A DNA stretch of 64,000 nucleotides. Source: Marinobacter manganoxydans MnI7-9. GTDB taxonomy: Bacteria; Pseudomonadota; Gammaproteobacteria; Pseudomonadales; Oleiphilaceae. Shown one piece after another: positions 52,563-63,202 of this stretch. The position numbers were made by a program, and so were the translations under genes. Location of the stretch: assembly GCF_000235625.1 (NCBI RefSeq), contig NZ_AGTR01000034.1, positions 97,055-161,054 on the forward strand. Direction: 5' to 3'. The notes below the pieces were generated by a model. It was given only the letters and a program-made list of their open reading frames with translations. It was not told where the DNA came from and did no database searches. Every line of letters begins with the position of its first letter. Position 1 is the first letter of the stretch.

Positions 52563-55500
52563 CACTGACGTCCGGTCAGCCGCTCAATAGTCTCAAGCAA
52601 CTCGGTTTCCTGGAACGGCTTGCCGAGATACTCGTTCACACCAATAGCCAGCGCGCGTTCTCGGTGTTTCTCGCCGGTCCGTGAGGTGATCATGCAGATC
52701 GGAATTTCCCGCAGGCTGTCGTCGTGGCGCACGAAGCTGGCAACCTCGAAACCATCCATCCTCGGCATTTCGATATCCAGCAGGATGATGTCCGGTTTGT
52801 GATCCTGCAATTGTGCGACCGCGTCCAGGCCGTCTTTGGCAGTGATGACTTCCATGCCGTTGCGCTCCAGCAGTCGTGAGGTAACCTTCCGTACGGTAAC
52901 CGAGTCGTCCACCACCATGACCACGGTAGCCTGCTCCTCGTACCGTGCAGACTCCCGGGCTTTCTCGAGATTGGCCAGGCGCTGGCGCTCGGACAGGATG
53001 TCGGAACGGATCATCGCAGGCAGGTCGAGAATCACCACCACGTTCCCGTCACCCAGGATGGTGGCACCGGACACACCGCGCACCGAACTGAACTGCGGGC
53101 CAAGGGATTTAACAACGATCTCCCGGCTGCCCATCAGGTTGTCCACCTGCAGGGCCATGGGCTGCTCAGCGCCGCGCACCAGAATCACCGGCAGCGGCAG
53201 GGCCTGCCCCTGCAGCTTCGGATGGTGATCGCTGTTCAGCAGGCTGCCCAAATATTGGAGCCGGTATTCCTGGCCGGCGTATTCGTACATCGGCGCGTCC
53301 GGCTTGTAGTATTCCTCAAGCTCGTAGGTGCTGACCCGGACAATACCCTCGATGGTGTTCAGCGGGATCGCGTAGAAATCCTCGCCGGTGGACACCATCA
53401 GCGCCCGGTTGACGGAAACCGTGAACGGCAGGCGAACCGTAAAGGTGGTTCCGCGGCCAACGGCGGAATCGATGTCGAGGCTGCCGCCAAGCTGTTTGAT
53501 CTCGCTGGCAACGACGTCCATGCCCACGCCGCGGCCGGAAATCTGGGTCACTTGTTGGGCGGTGGAGAAGCCGGGTTGCAGGATAAACTGCAGGATTTCC
53601 CGCTCGGACAGATCCTCGTCTTCCCGCAGCATGCCCTGACGGATCGCCTTGTCGCGAATGATCGAAGAGGGAATGCCGGCGCCATCGTCGATCATCCTCA
53701 GGACAACGTCGCCACCTTCGCGGGTCAGTGACAGTGTGACTTCGCCGGTCTCCGGCTTACCGGCTTGCTTACGGTCCGCCGGGCTTTCGATGCCGTGGTC
53801 CAGGGCGTTCCGGAGCATGTGTTCCAGGGGTGCGATCATGCGCTCCAGGATGCTCCTGTCCATTTCGCCTTCGGCGTTGCGGACATCAAAGTCGACTTTC
53901 TTGCCCAGTTCGCCGCTGATCTGGCGAACGATGCGCCGCAGACGCGGCACCATGGAGGCGAACGGAATCATCCGGGTCTTCATCAGACCCTCCTGGAGTT
54001 CCGTGTTGATCCGGGACTGCTGCACAAGCAGGGTTTCGGTGTCCCGTACCCGGTCAGACAGGGTTTCCCGCAGGTCTGCAAGGTCCGAGGAGGACTCGGT
54101 CAGAGCCCGGGACAGCTGCTGGATGGAGGAGTAGCGGTCCATCTCCAGCGGGTCGAAGTCGTCGCCGTAATCCGGTCCGTGTTCTTTCTCGGCACTGAAC
54201 AGGATCTGGGCTTCGGTCTCGATTTCCATCCGGCGTAGCTGCTCACGCAGACGCTCGATGGTTGCGGCCATTTCGTCCAGGGTATGGCCAAAATCGCTGG
54301 TCTGCTGCTCAAGCCGGCCACGGGTAATACTGGTTTCACCCGCCAGGTTGACCAGCTCATCCAAAAGCGGTGCGGACACCCGAATGGTCTCCTGGGCCGC
54401 CCGCTGTGCCTCGGCCGCCTGTTTGCGAACCTTGGCCGGCGATTTCCCGGGCTTCGGTGCCGGTGCTACCGGTTTTTCTGCCTGGGCGGGAGGCGTTGGC
54501 TCTTCAGGCTTTTTCGGTTCCGGCGCGGCCGGGGCTGGCGCAGGCTGTTCGGCCTTTGCCGAAGGCACACCCATGCCGGACTCATAGCCCTTACGGATGT
54601 CGGCAACCAGGGCGATGATGGCGTCGTGATCTTCGGTGATGGCCTGCCACTGGGACTCATCCGGGGCATTGCCGCCAAGGTCGATCAGACGTGTCTCAAA
54701 GGCGTGGGCGCTGTCCCCAAGCTGAGTCAGTTGGGAGAGGCGAGCGCCGCCTTTCAACGTATGCAATGCACGCTGGGCTTCCTGGTTGAAGGTGTGGTTT
54801 GCCGGCTCCTTGCGCCAGTCATCGAGCAGCTGCTCCAGCTGATCCATGATTTCACCGGCTTCCTCCAGGAAGATTTCCAGTACTTCCGGATCGATTGCTT
54901 CCTGTTGGGACTCTTCTCGGGGAGCAGCGGTCTCTTCGGCGGCCACTTCGTGGGCCACCCGGAAGTCCTCGATCAGGTCCGCATCCGGCTCGGGCTTGCT
55001 GCCCTGTTCCAGGCTGTTGAGCATGGTCTTCAGGCTGCCCAATGCCCGGTCGCTGAGCTTCAGCAACGTCTTCTGGTTATTGGACCCGGAGATGAGGGGA
55101 TCCAGAGCGTCGGACCAGGCTTCTGCCAGGTTGGCAATCGGATCGACGTCAGAAAGTCGTGCACCACCCTTGAGGGTTTGCAGTTCCTGCTGCAGCTGGG
55201 TCAGTCCGGTCAGTTCCTCCGGTTCCTCGCGCCACTGGTCAAGACACTCACTGATGGCGTCGTAGATTTCCAGGCCTTCGTCCAGGAAGATGCCGATCAG
55301 GTCATCATCGCTGGCCTGTGTCAGAGTCTCGCTGAGGTCGGGGGCCTCTGCTGACTCCTCGGACGGCGCCGACTCGCCCCGAAGGATGGACTGGACGCGA
55401 GCGACCAGCTCCTCCGCCGGTGGGCAAGGCTTCTGCGTCGCCACCTGCTCAACCATTTGCGCCAGCCGGTCATGGCAGGCGAACAAGAGGTCGTTCATGG

Positions 55501-58500
55501 CGTCGCTGGCTTCCAGCTGGCCCTCTGCAACCTTTTCGAACAGGTCTTCGAGAACGTGGGTCAGGTCGCCAATGGCCTCAACGCCAGCCATCCGGGCGCC
55601 ACCCTTGAGCGTGTGGACATCCCGTTGCAGTTCCGCGGCAATGCTCCGGTCCGACGGGTCTTCGGTCCAGGTGTGCAGGGCGCTGCCGGTAGAGTTGATC
55701 AGGTCGTAGGCTTCTTCCAGGAAAATGCCGACCAGCTCCGGATCCAGGTGCGAGAGATCGGCAACGCCGTCTTCCGCCTCGCCGGTTTCCGCGGTTTCTG
55801 AATCGGAATCGACGGGTTCCTCGACTTCCGGGAGCGGGGCCTGCTCTTCGTCGTTGAAATCCGGTTCTGCTTCTTCTTCAGGGCTCGCAACATTGGTGAC
55901 CGGGCGTGTTCCGGTGGCGCTGTCGATGTACGCCTGGATTTCGCCAATCAGATCCGGCGCAGGGCGCGGTGGCTCCTTGGCTTCAAGGTTCTCGACCATG
56001 CCCGCAAGCCGATCGTGGCAGCGGAACAGCAGATCTGAGAGCTCATCATTGATCGATAGCCGCTGCTCGGTCAGTCCCTCAAACAGGTTTTCCAACTCGT
56101 GGGAAAGATCGCCTACGGCAGGAATGTCGGCCAGGCGTGCACCACCCTTAAGGGTATGCAGATCCCGCTGCAGCAACCGAAGGATATCCAGGTTTCCGGT
56201 ATTTTCGCTCCAGCTCTGCAGCGCTTCGGCGGTGCTGTCGATGAGGTCGCGGGCCTCTTCCAGGAAGATCTCCGCAAGCTCTTCGTCCATGTCATCATCG
56301 GATTCCGACATTTCCGGGAGCGGCGGTTGTTCGGCCGCCGCTGGTTCTTCATTTGCCGGTACTTCGGTTTCATCCATCTCAAAGCTGAGATCGATTTCCT
56401 CGAGTTCACCGGTGAATTCCTGCTCGAAGGCGTCGGGTTCCTGGTTTTCTGTGCTCGGGGCCCGTTTCAGGTTTTCGAGCGCGGTAACCATGTCGTCGCT
56501 GGATTCCGTGGCAAGCCCGGCAGCCACTTGATCCATCATGTTGATCAGCTGTTCGTGAGCTGCCCGAACGGTCTCGAAAAAGGTTTCGTCCGGCGCTTCA
56601 TCGTGTCTGGCGGCCTCGTCGTAGGTGTCTTTCAACGCGCTTGAGAGCGCGGCGACGTCGCCGAGCCCTGCTTCGGAGGCGCCGGAGGTCAACTGCTCCA
56701 GCTCGGAACGCAACGGGTTCAACGACTCCATCTCGCCGGGGTTGTCCGCCCAGTGGTCGAGAATCCGGTCAGCATCCAGAACAATGTCGAGGCCTTCGTT
56801 CAGGAACAGCTGAACCAGCCGTGACGGAGCCTGCTGCGGATGCTGGCGCGGAGCTTCCTCGCTGTGGCCGCGGAGTGTCTCTTCGGTCAGTTGGTCCAGC
56901 TTCTCGAGGAAGGCTTCGGTGCCAGGCAGCGAGGCCTGTGGATTTTCACGGATCTGGGCCAGGCCCTGGGTCAGGAAATCGCAGGCGGATTCGATCAGCG
57001 AGAGCACGTCGCGGTTGGCCCGCTTGTTCTGTGCCCGGGATTCCTTGACGAAGCGTTCCAGTGGTGTGATTACAGCAGCAATGGGTGCGATGCCGGCGGT
57101 ATGGGCGCTGCCTTTGAGTGTATGCAGGGCCCGGGAAAGATCATCGGTGTAGGTAACCGTGGTCTTGTCTCCGGCTGCTGACAGGAAATCCTTCAGCGTC
57201 TGCAGATGGGTCTCGGTTTCACTTTCAAAAATATCCAGCAATACCGGGTCGACCGCATCCTCTTCAGTCGTCTCGATCTCTGCGCCTGCAGCGGTGATCT
57301 CATCTTCCGCTACGGTTTCGGAGCCGTCCGATTCGGCCGCCGGCATCATGCTGGCATCGGGAATCTCACCGCTGGCCAGGGCGTTGGCGCGGGCTTCGAG
57401 GTTGGCGGTATCGAAGGAAGCCGCACGGCGCTTCTCGAAATCGTCGACCAGGGCCGGCAGGCTGGCAGTGACATCCTCCAGAAGACTGGCGATGTCATCG
57501 TTCATGAAGATGCTGCCGTCGATAACGCGGTTCAGCATGTTTTCCACGGACCAGGCCAATTCGCCAACAACCAGCGCGCCGACCATACGGCCACTGCCTT
57601 TCAGCGTGTGGAAGGCACGGCGAACTTCTGACAGAGCGCTGCGGTCATCGTGCTGGCGCAAAAGCATTGGCAGGTATTCGCGAATGGTGTCCAGCACCTC
57701 ACCGGCTTCTTCGACGAATATTTCAAGTATTTCATCGTCAATCAGGTCATCGTCATCGGCGGACTCATCCGACACGGCCTCAACGGTGGCTTCTTCAACG
57801 ATGGATTCCGGGGTTTCCTGCTCTTCTTCTCCCGAGTCGGCGACGGTGTCTTCGACCTCGGGAATGTCCTGCGCCGTCACGGCATCGTCGTCGGTGCGAC
57901 GGGTGGTTGCCATGGCCTCGGCCCGGTTGATGAGCTCCTCCACGTCGCCTGCGGTCTGGCCGTCCTTGAATTCACGGATCAGTGACGGAATGCGGGCATT
58001 GACCTCGTCCACCAGGGTGAACATGTCTTCGGTGGGGCGAATGGTCTGATCGATCACCCGATTCAGCAGGTTTTCCACAGACCATGCCAGCTCGCCGATA
58101 CTGGTCGCGCCCACAAGTCGTCCGCTGCCCTTGAGCGTATGGAAAGCACGACGAACTTCGGTCAGAGCCTCACGGTCGTCGTGATTCTGGCGCAGACGGG
58201 GATAGAATTCATGAATGGTCTCGAGAACCTCTTCGGCTTCCTCAACGAAAATGCCAAGAATTTCGTCGTCCAGGAGCTCCGAATCCGAGCTTTTGGCCTC
58301 TTCCGGGGCGGTCGAAACGCTGGCTTCGTCCTGCTCGTAAGACGGTTCAGCGACGGTCTCTTCATGGGCCGTGGTTTCAGTCCAGGTGGGCTCAGCCCCG
58401 ACCGGGAAGCCGAGGGAAGCGAGACTGTCCTCGGCCACCCGCAGAATCGAATCGTTTTCACCAATCCCCTCAGCGAGGCGCTCCAGGTAATACTCGATGC

Positions 58501-60097
58501 TGGTAACCGCATCGGCCAGGATGTCGAGCTGCTTCCAGTCAGGAACCTGCTTGCCGTCCAGCAGCACATCGCTGATGTAGCGCTCTGCCGAGGCCAGCAT
58601 GCTTGCAACCCGGTCCAGCGGAATCAGGCTGAGGCCGCCGCGAATGCTGTGCAGCAGGCCGGGGACATGCTCGATTTCCCGGGTATCCCATTGCGAGGCA
58701 ATGAAATTGACGATGGCGGATTTCACCTGCTCCAGAGTGTTCCGTGATTCTCGCAGCAACGCGCCGCTGGCCTCGCCCAGTTCCCGGGAGCCAAGGTTAA
58801 TCGGTGTATCGGAGGTTTCGTCAGCGGACGACTCCTGCTGACCTTCGCTGTCCAGGCCGGCGAGACTGGCTTCGACGTAAAGCAGTGCGCCGGCGATATC
58901 CATCAGCGTGCCATCGTCAACCAGCTCGGCCTGGGCGCTGAGTTTCTCAACCAGTTCGACCTGCTCGGTGATCACTTTCCGCGGTATGCCCAGACCCAGT
59001 ACAGCCAGGGTATTGGCCACTTGGCGCAGACCCGGCAACAGGTCGTCAAGCTCACTGTTCTGGCGGAGCTCTGAGCGGACAAACAGATCCAGCTGATCCT
59101 TCAGTTTCGCCAGCTCTTCATTGAGCGCGCCGACAACCGAATGAATGGCATCCCGACCCGGGCCGGAGACACGGGTTCGGGCGGCATCAACGTCGTCTTC
59201 CGAAGGCAGTGCCTGGTTCAGCTGGTAGGCATCCCGCAAGGCACTTACCTGGGGCGAATCCAGATCCCGGGCACGGGCGACATAGTAAAGCAGGTGTTTG
59301 AGCAGCGCTTCCGGCGCTGGTTGCTGAAGGATATCCGCATGCTCATCGGTCAGTCGGCGGATTTCACTGTCCAGTTCCCGAAGCAGGGATTTCACCGCCG
59401 CATTCACCGGATTGACGTGTGCCTGCAGTGTTTCCACGAACGCACTGGCTGCTTTCCAGAGCTCGCCCCGGGGCGTCTTCTGGCACAAGCGGATCAGTCG
59501 CTGGATCACCTTCTGCATGTACTCGAAATGGGCATCGAGATCCGCTTCCCGGATAACACCGGCCAGCGCAAACTGGTACATCTGACGCAGCTTGCGGATG
59601 TGGCCCAGGACTGTGGGGTCCTGCAGGCGCTGGGAGACCTTGCCGGTCACGCTGATTCGCGAGGGGGCCAGGTCCGGTTTGAACAACGAGGTATCAGACA
59701 GCAGGGATTCGCCACGGGCGGCCCGGAGGTCGTTAAGCAGTGGCAGCAGCACCATCGGGAAATCGTCCTGGCTGCTGGCCAGATGCTCGAGGTACTGGGG
59801 CAACTGCAGGATGGCCTGCATCAGGACTTCAACGGCTTCGTCGGTATTGGCAACGGTTTCGTTGAGTACGGCCTGGGTGAGCTTTTCCATCTCCTCGGTG
59901 AGCAGGGCTGCACCGTAGAGCTCGACCATTTGCAGGGTGCCATGTACCTGATGGAGATAATTCAGGCAGAAGCGCAGGCGCGCGGTGTCGTCACGATTCT
60001 CGACATACGCTTCCAGTGCATGCTGACCCTGGGTCAGCGTGTCCTGTATCTCTCCCCGAACCCAGTCGAGGGCGATGCTGTCATGGTGATTGCCCAT
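52562..60097 (-). CDS. chpA: hybrid chemotaxis kinase ChpA with many Hpt-like domains
   Basis: 2511 residues from the ATG at 60097 (GGAG 5 bases upstream). Histidine-phosphotransfer-like modules have conserved His at about 653, 830, 992, 1314, 1495 and 1779 (HTLKGS/G). Two further modules at about 1134 and 1640 have Glu and Gln at the His position, and a degenerate HSIRGG lies at 483. The CheA core follows: dimerisation from about 1900 (LDELVNLAGETSITRG), ATPase with NALDHGIE, DDGAGIP and GRGVGMDVV (about 2070-2230), a CheW domain, and a C-terminal receiver (about 2390-2511) with Asp in ILLDIEMPRMDGFE. This hybrid kinase phosphorylates PilG/PilH-type receivers and sets type IV pilus motion. 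P. aeruginosa ChpA has eight such modules, six of them Hpt. Confidence 0.93.
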   Translation of the reverse strand: MGNHHDSIALDWVRGEIQDTLTQGQHALEAYVENRDDTARLRFCLNYLHQVHGTLQMVELYGAALLTEEMEKLTQAVLNETVANTDEAVEVLMQAILQLPQYLEHLASSQDDFPMVLLPLLNDLRAARGESLLSDTSLFKPDLAPSRISVTGKVSQRLQDPTVLGHIRKLRQMYQFALAGVIREADLDAHFEYMQKVIQRLIRLCQKTPRGELWKAASAFVETLQAHVNPVNAAVKSLLRELDSEIRRLTDEHADILQQPAPEALLKHLLYYVARARDLDSPQVSALRDAYQLNQALPSEDDVDAARTRVSGPGRDAIHSVVGALNEELAKLKDQLDLFVRSELRQNSELDDLLPGLRQVANTLAVLGLGIPRKVITEQVELVEKLSAQAELVDDGTLMDIAGALLYVEASLAGLDSEGQQESSADETSDTPINLGSRELGEASGALLRESRNTLEQVKSAIVNFIASQWDTREIEHVPGLLHSIRGGLSLIPLDRVASMLASAERYISDVLLDGKQVPDWKQLDILADAVTSIEYYLERLAEGIGENDSILRVAEDSLASLGFPVGAEPTWTETTAHEETVAEPSYEQDEASVSTAPEEAKSSDSELLDDEILGIFVEEAEEVLETIHEFYPRLRQNHDDREALTEVRRAFHTLKGSGRLVGATSIGELAWSVENLLNRVIDQTIRPTEDMFTLVDEVNARIPSLIREFKDGQTAGDVEELINRAEAMATTRRTDDDAVTAQDIPEVEDTVADSGEEEQETPESIVEEATVEAVSDESADDDDLIDDEILEIFVEEAGEVLDTIREYLPMLLRQHDDRSALSEVRRAFHTLKGSGRMVGALVVGELAWSVENMLNRVIDGSIFMNDDIASLLEDVTASLPALVDDFEKRRAASFDTANLEARANALASGEIPDASMMPAAESDGSETVAEDEITAAGAEIETTEEDAVDPVLLDIFESETETHLQTLKDFLSAAGDKTTVTYTDDLSRALHTLKGSAHTAGIAPIAAVITPLERFVKESRAQNKRANRDVLSLIESACDFLTQGLAQIRENPQASLPGTEAFLEKLDQLTEETLRGHSEEAPRQHPQQAPSRLVQLFLNEGLDIVLDADRILDHWADNPGEMESLNPLRSELEQLTSGASEAGLGDVAALSSALKDTYDEAARHDEAPDETFFETVRAAHEQLINMMDQVAAGLATESSDDMVTALENLKRAPSTENQEPDAFEQEFTGELEEIDLSFEMDETEVPANEEPAAAEQPPLPEMSESDDDMDEELAEIFLEEARDLIDSTAEALQSWSENTGNLDILRLLQRDLHTLKGGARLADIPAVGDLSHELENLFEGLTEQRLSINDELSDLLFRCHDRLAGMVENLEAKEPPRPAPDLIGEIQAYIDSATGTRPVTNVASPEEEAEPDFNDEEQAPLPEVEEPVDSDSETAETGEAEDGVADLSHLDPELVGIFLEEAYDLINSTGSALHTWTEDPSDRSIAAELQRDVHTLKGGARMAGVEAIGDLTHVLEDLFEKVAEGQLEASDAMNDLLFACHDRLAQMVEQVATQKPCPPAEELVARVQSILRGESAPSEESAEAPDLSETLTQASDDDLIGIFLDEGLEIYDAISECLDQWREEPEELTGLTQLQQELQTLKGGARLSDVDPIANLAEAWSDALDPLISGSNNQKTLLKLSDRALGSLKTMLNSLEQGSKPEPDADLIEDFRVAHEVAAEETAAPREESQQEAIDPEVLEIFLEEAGEIMDQLEQLLDDWRKEPANHTFNQEAQRALHTLKGGARLSQLTQLGDSAHAFETRLIDLGGNAPDESQWQAITEDHDAIIALVADIRKGYESGMGVPSAKAEQPAPAPAAPEPKKPEEPTPPAQAEKPVAPAPKPGKSPAKVRKQAAEAQRAAQETIRVSAPLLDELVNLAGETSITRGRLEQQTSDFGHTLDEMAATIERLREQLRRMEIETEAQILFSAEKEHGPDYGDDFDPLEMDRYSSIQQLSRALTESSSDLADLRETLSDRVRDTETLLVQQSRINTELQEGLMKTRMIPFASMVPRLRRIVRQISGELGKKVDFDVRNAEGEMDRSILERMIAPLEHMLRNALDHGIESPADRKQAGKPETGEVTLSLTREGGDVVLRMIDDGAGIPSSIIRDKAIRQGMLREDEDLSEREILQFILQPGFSTAQQVTQISGRGVGMDVVASEIKQLGGSLDIDSAVGRGTTFTVRLPFTVSVNRALMVSTGEDFYAIPLNTIEGIVRVSTYELEEYYKPDAPMYEYAGQEYRLQYLGSLLNSDHHPKLQGQALPLPVILVRGAEQPMALQVDNLMGSREIVVKSLGPQFSSVRGVSGATILGDGNVVVILDLPAMIRSDILSERQRLANLEKARESARYEEQATVVMVVDDSVTVRKVTSRLLERNGMEVITAKDGLDAVAQLQDHKPDIILLDIEMPRMDGFEVASFVRHDDSLREIPICMITSRTGEKHRERALAIGVNEYLGKPFQETELLETIERLTGRQ

Positions 60098-60108
60098 AAC
60101 CACTCCGG

Positions 60109-61008
60109 TTATTCTTCGTCAGTCTGGCGTTTGATCCACGCCAGCACATGTTCCGAGGGGACTCTCTGTAACCCTGGAGGCTGCCAGTCGGTCAGCTCTC
60201 CCTGGCCCAGTACCAGCAACCCCCCGGGCGCCAGCCGCTCTGCAAGTCGCTTGACAATTTCCCGCCGGCGCCAGCGACGGAAATAAATCAGCAGATTCTG
60301 GCAGAAGATAATGTTCATCCCGTGCATGGGTGCTTTATCCAGGTCCAGAACATTCAGTCTGGTAAAGCACACCCTGTCGCGGATGCTGTTCACGATTTCT
60401 ACGGTGTTCCGCTCGGCCGGGCGGAAATACCGTGCTTTCATTTCCTCGTCCATTCCCAGCAGTTTGCGGGGATTGAACTGACCGTTCCGGGCCTTCTCGA
60501 TCACCGGCTTGCTGATATCAGAGCCGGTGACACCGAACAGAGGCTGCAATGCCAGTTGCTCCATGCATTCATTCAGCACCATGGCCAGGGTGTAGGGCTC
60601 TTCCCCGGTGGAACATCCGACACTCCAGGCCTCCAGGGGGCGCTTTTTCAGCTGTTCCCGCGGCCGTGTCAGGACATAGTCGGATACCAGCCGGAAAGCG
60701 TCGGGATCCCGGAAGAACCGGGTTTCCTGGACAGTGAGCCGGTCCACCAGCGTTGACCATTCCCTGATTGCATCCGGCCCGGATACGATCTTTTCGTAAT
60801 AGGCCTGATAGCTGCTGCAGCCGATTTCCCGCATCCGGATGCCAAGGTTCGTTTCCAGAAACGAACGGCGCTCGGAAGACAGGGTGATCCCGGTTCGGTG
60901 TTCCAGCAGGGTTTGCCACTGGCTGAACTGCGCCTCGTCCATATCCGGGAGTCGACGCAGTGACCAGATGCCCTCGGCAGGTGACAGGTTGTTATGCATT
61001 TGCGCCAT
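60109..61008 (-). CDS. pilK: chemoreceptor methyltransferase PilK (CheR type)
   Basis: 299 residues. An N-terminal CheR-N domain (about 25-85) is followed by the methyltransferase with WSVGCSTGEEPYTLAMVL near 130 (SAM motif I), GSDISKPVIEKARNG and IIFCQNLLIYF. It methylates PilJ glutamates from SAM. Follows pilJ by 27 bases and precedes chpA by 11 bases, the Pseudomonas order. No TPR tail. Confidence 0.9.
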   Translation of the reverse strand: MAQMHNNLSPAEGIWSLRRLPDMDEAQFSQWQTLLEHRTGITLSSERRSFLETNLGIRMREIGCSSYQAYYEKIVSGPDAIREWSTLVDRLTVQETRFFRDPDAFRLVSDYVLTRPREQLKKRPLEAWSVGCSTGEEPYTLAMVLNECMEQLALQPLFGVTGSDISKPVIEKARNGQFNPRKLLGMDEEMKARYFRPAERNTVEIVNSIRDRVCFTRLNVLDLDKAPMHGMNIIFCQNLLIYFRRWRRREIVKRLAERLAPGGLLVLGQGELTDWQPPGLQRVPSEHVLAWIKRQTDEE

Positions 61009-61035
61009 AAACCGTCAACAGCCCTGGAACGGAAA

Positions 61036-63111
61036 TCAGCCCACCACCGGAACGTCGCTGTCTTCCTCTTCCTCGTAATCAGCCACGTCTTCTTCCGGCA
61101 GAGTGAAGCCGGCAACGGAGGACCGAAGCTCGGACGCCATTTCTGCCAGGTTACCGATAGACTTCGCAGTCGCGTTGGTACCGGAAGACGTCTGGGACGT
61201 GATTTCCTGGATAACGTTCATGGTGTTGGAAATGTGCGCCGCCGAAGAAGACTGCTGACGTGCGGCGTTGGAGATGTTCTGGATCAGTTCCGCCAGAGAC
61301 ATGGATACGTTCTCGATTTCCTCGAGGGCGATACCCGCGTCCTGAGCCAGACGTGCACCACGGACCACCTCGGCGGTGGTGTGTTCCATGGAGATAACGG
61401 CTTCGTTGGTATCCGACTGGATCGTCTTGACCAGCGCTTCAATCTGCTTGGTCGCTGCAGAGGAGCGTTCCGCCAGTCGCTGTACTTCGTCGGCAACAAC
61501 CGCGAAGCCCCGGCCAGCGTCACCGGCCATGGAGGCCTGGATCGCCGCGTTCAGGGACAGGATGTTGGTCTGGTCGGCGATGTCGTTGATCAGGGATACG
61601 ATGTCACCGATTTCCTGGGAAGATTCACCCAGACGCTTGATCCGTTTGGAGGTTTCCTGAATCTGCTCACGGATGTTGTCCATGCCGCGGATGGTATTCT
61701 GTACCACTTCCGCGCCTTTCTTGGCGATCGCAACCGACCGCTCCGCAACCGCGGAGGACTCGGCAGCGTTCGAGGATACCTGGTCGATGGACACGGCCAT
61801 CTCGTTCACCGCGGCGGAGGCGCCGGCGATTTCCTGGGCCTGGTGCTCGGAAGCATCGGCAAGATGCATCGCAGTGGCCTGGGTTTCCTGGGCCGCTGAC
61901 GCTACCCGTACGGCAGTACCACGAATCGCCTGTACCAGTCCGCGCATCTGGTCGATCGCGTAGTTGATGGAGTCGGCGATGGCACCGGTGAAGTCTTCGG
62001 TTACCGTGGCCTCGGTGGTCAAGTCACCATCAGCCAGGTCGGCCAGCTCGTCCAGCAGTCGCAGGATCGCGTTCTGGTTCTGTTCGTTCTGCTCTTGCGT
62101 AGTAGCCAGTCGGGCCTGGGCTTCGCGGTACAGGGCCAGACCGATAAACACAACAATGGCAACCATGGCGGCGAGGATCGCGAAGGCCAGGGTCGGGCTG
62201 ACCAGGCGCGAGCCGGACTGGGTCCGGAAGTTCTCGGCCAGTACAGAGAGTTCGGAGAGCAGGATCTCGGAATTCTGGAAGATGTCGCTGGCAGCAGTAC
62301 GAACCTTGAAGAGGTCGGGAGAGGCTTCAAGGATTGCGTCTACGTTCTGGGAGACGAACTGGAACAGCTCATCGACAGCTTCGAGACCGTAGATGGCGTC
62401 TTCGTCATTTACCTGAGAGATCCCCATGGCAGGGTTGCCGTTCAGCTGGCCTTCGAGCACTCGGCCGAACAAGCTTGCGTCACGACCGAAACGGTCTGCG
62501 GCAATAACCGCGTCTTCGTCACCGGAGAGTACGTTATTAACCGAGCGAACAATCCGCTCCGCCAGGAGTGACTGACGCTGCGCCAATGCGATCTGTTCGG
62601 CGGGTGCGTCGTTGTCGAGCAGGATCTGTACGATATCGTCGTACTCAACCTGCAGCTGCGGAATGGTTTCGTTCAGAGTCCGGGCAACCTCGTGGAGACC
62701 GAGCACCGCATCCTGGGTGGAGAGGATGCTGTCGGCGTTTTCCCGCACGGTATTCCAGTTTTCCTGAACGCCACTCTGCTGGGCCAGTTCACTCGGCGGC
62801 AGACCGGTTTCCGGGTTACCCTCGGTTACGTTGGTCCAGAGCTGCTGGAATTCGTCACGGGAGCGGCGCAGCTGGTTGAAGGCCTCGGCGGTACCGCCGG
62901 CAGCCTCGGTCGCGTTCTTCGCAATCTCCTGAGAGAGCACTCTCAGTTCGGCGGTGTTGGCGATGTATTCCTGATCGTTCTGGCTGTCTGCATTGATAAC
63001 GAACAGCACCACAACGAGCAGGATAGTGAGTGCGATCAGCGCGGCGATCAGGCCGGCAACCAGCTTGTTGCCTCCCTGTCCCATACTGAGTCTTCCGGCT
63101 CTGTTCTTCAT
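61036..63111 (-). CDS. pilJ: type IV pilus chemoreceptor PilJ
   Basis: 691 residues; start ATG with GGGAG 7 bases upstream. TM1 near residues 18-40, a periplasmic region with two PilJ-type helical domains (about 45-310), TM2 near 320-340, HAMP, and the signalling domain with tip DQTNILSLNAAIQASMAGDAGRG around residue 515. The acidic C-terminal end (EEEDSDVPVVG) is typical. It senses the pilus state (PilA) and signals through PilI to ChpA. Located between pilI and pilK, as in Pseudomonas. Confidence 0.94.
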   Translation of the reverse strand: MKNRAGRLSMGQGGNKLVAGLIAALIALTILLVVVLFVINADSQNDQEYIANTAELRVLSQEIAKNATEAAGGTAEAFNQLRRSRDEFQQLWTNVTEGNPETGLPPSELAQQSGVQENWNTVRENADSILSTQDAVLGLHEVARTLNETIPQLQVEYDDIVQILLDNDAPAEQIALAQRQSLLAERIVRSVNNVLSGDEDAVIAADRFGRDASLFGRVLEGQLNGNPAMGISQVNDEDAIYGLEAVDELFQFVSQNVDAILEASPDLFKVRTAASDIFQNSEILLSELSVLAENFRTQSGSRLVSPTLAFAILAAMVAIVVFIGLALYREAQARLATTQEQNEQNQNAILRLLDELADLADGDLTTEATVTEDFTGAIADSINYAIDQMRGLVQAIRGTAVRVASAAQETQATAMHLADASEHQAQEIAGASAAVNEMAVSIDQVSSNAAESSAVAERSVAIAKKGAEVVQNTIRGMDNIREQIQETSKRIKRLGESSQEIGDIVSLINDIADQTNILSLNAAIQASMAGDAGRGFAVVADEVQRLAERSSAATKQIEALVKTIQSDTNEAVISMEHTTAEVVRGARLAQDAGIALEEIENVSMSLAELIQNISNAARQQSSSAAHISNTMNVIQEITSQTSSGTNATAKSIGNLAEMASELRSSVAGFTLPEEDVADYEEEEDSDVPVVG

Positions 63112-63202
63112 TTTCTGGCTCCCGGCCTCTTCAAGAAATTGGCAAGTTTGTTTTTTCGGGTTTCAGGCGGTCAGGGTGATGTTCCTGCCATTGTCACCAC
63201 CC

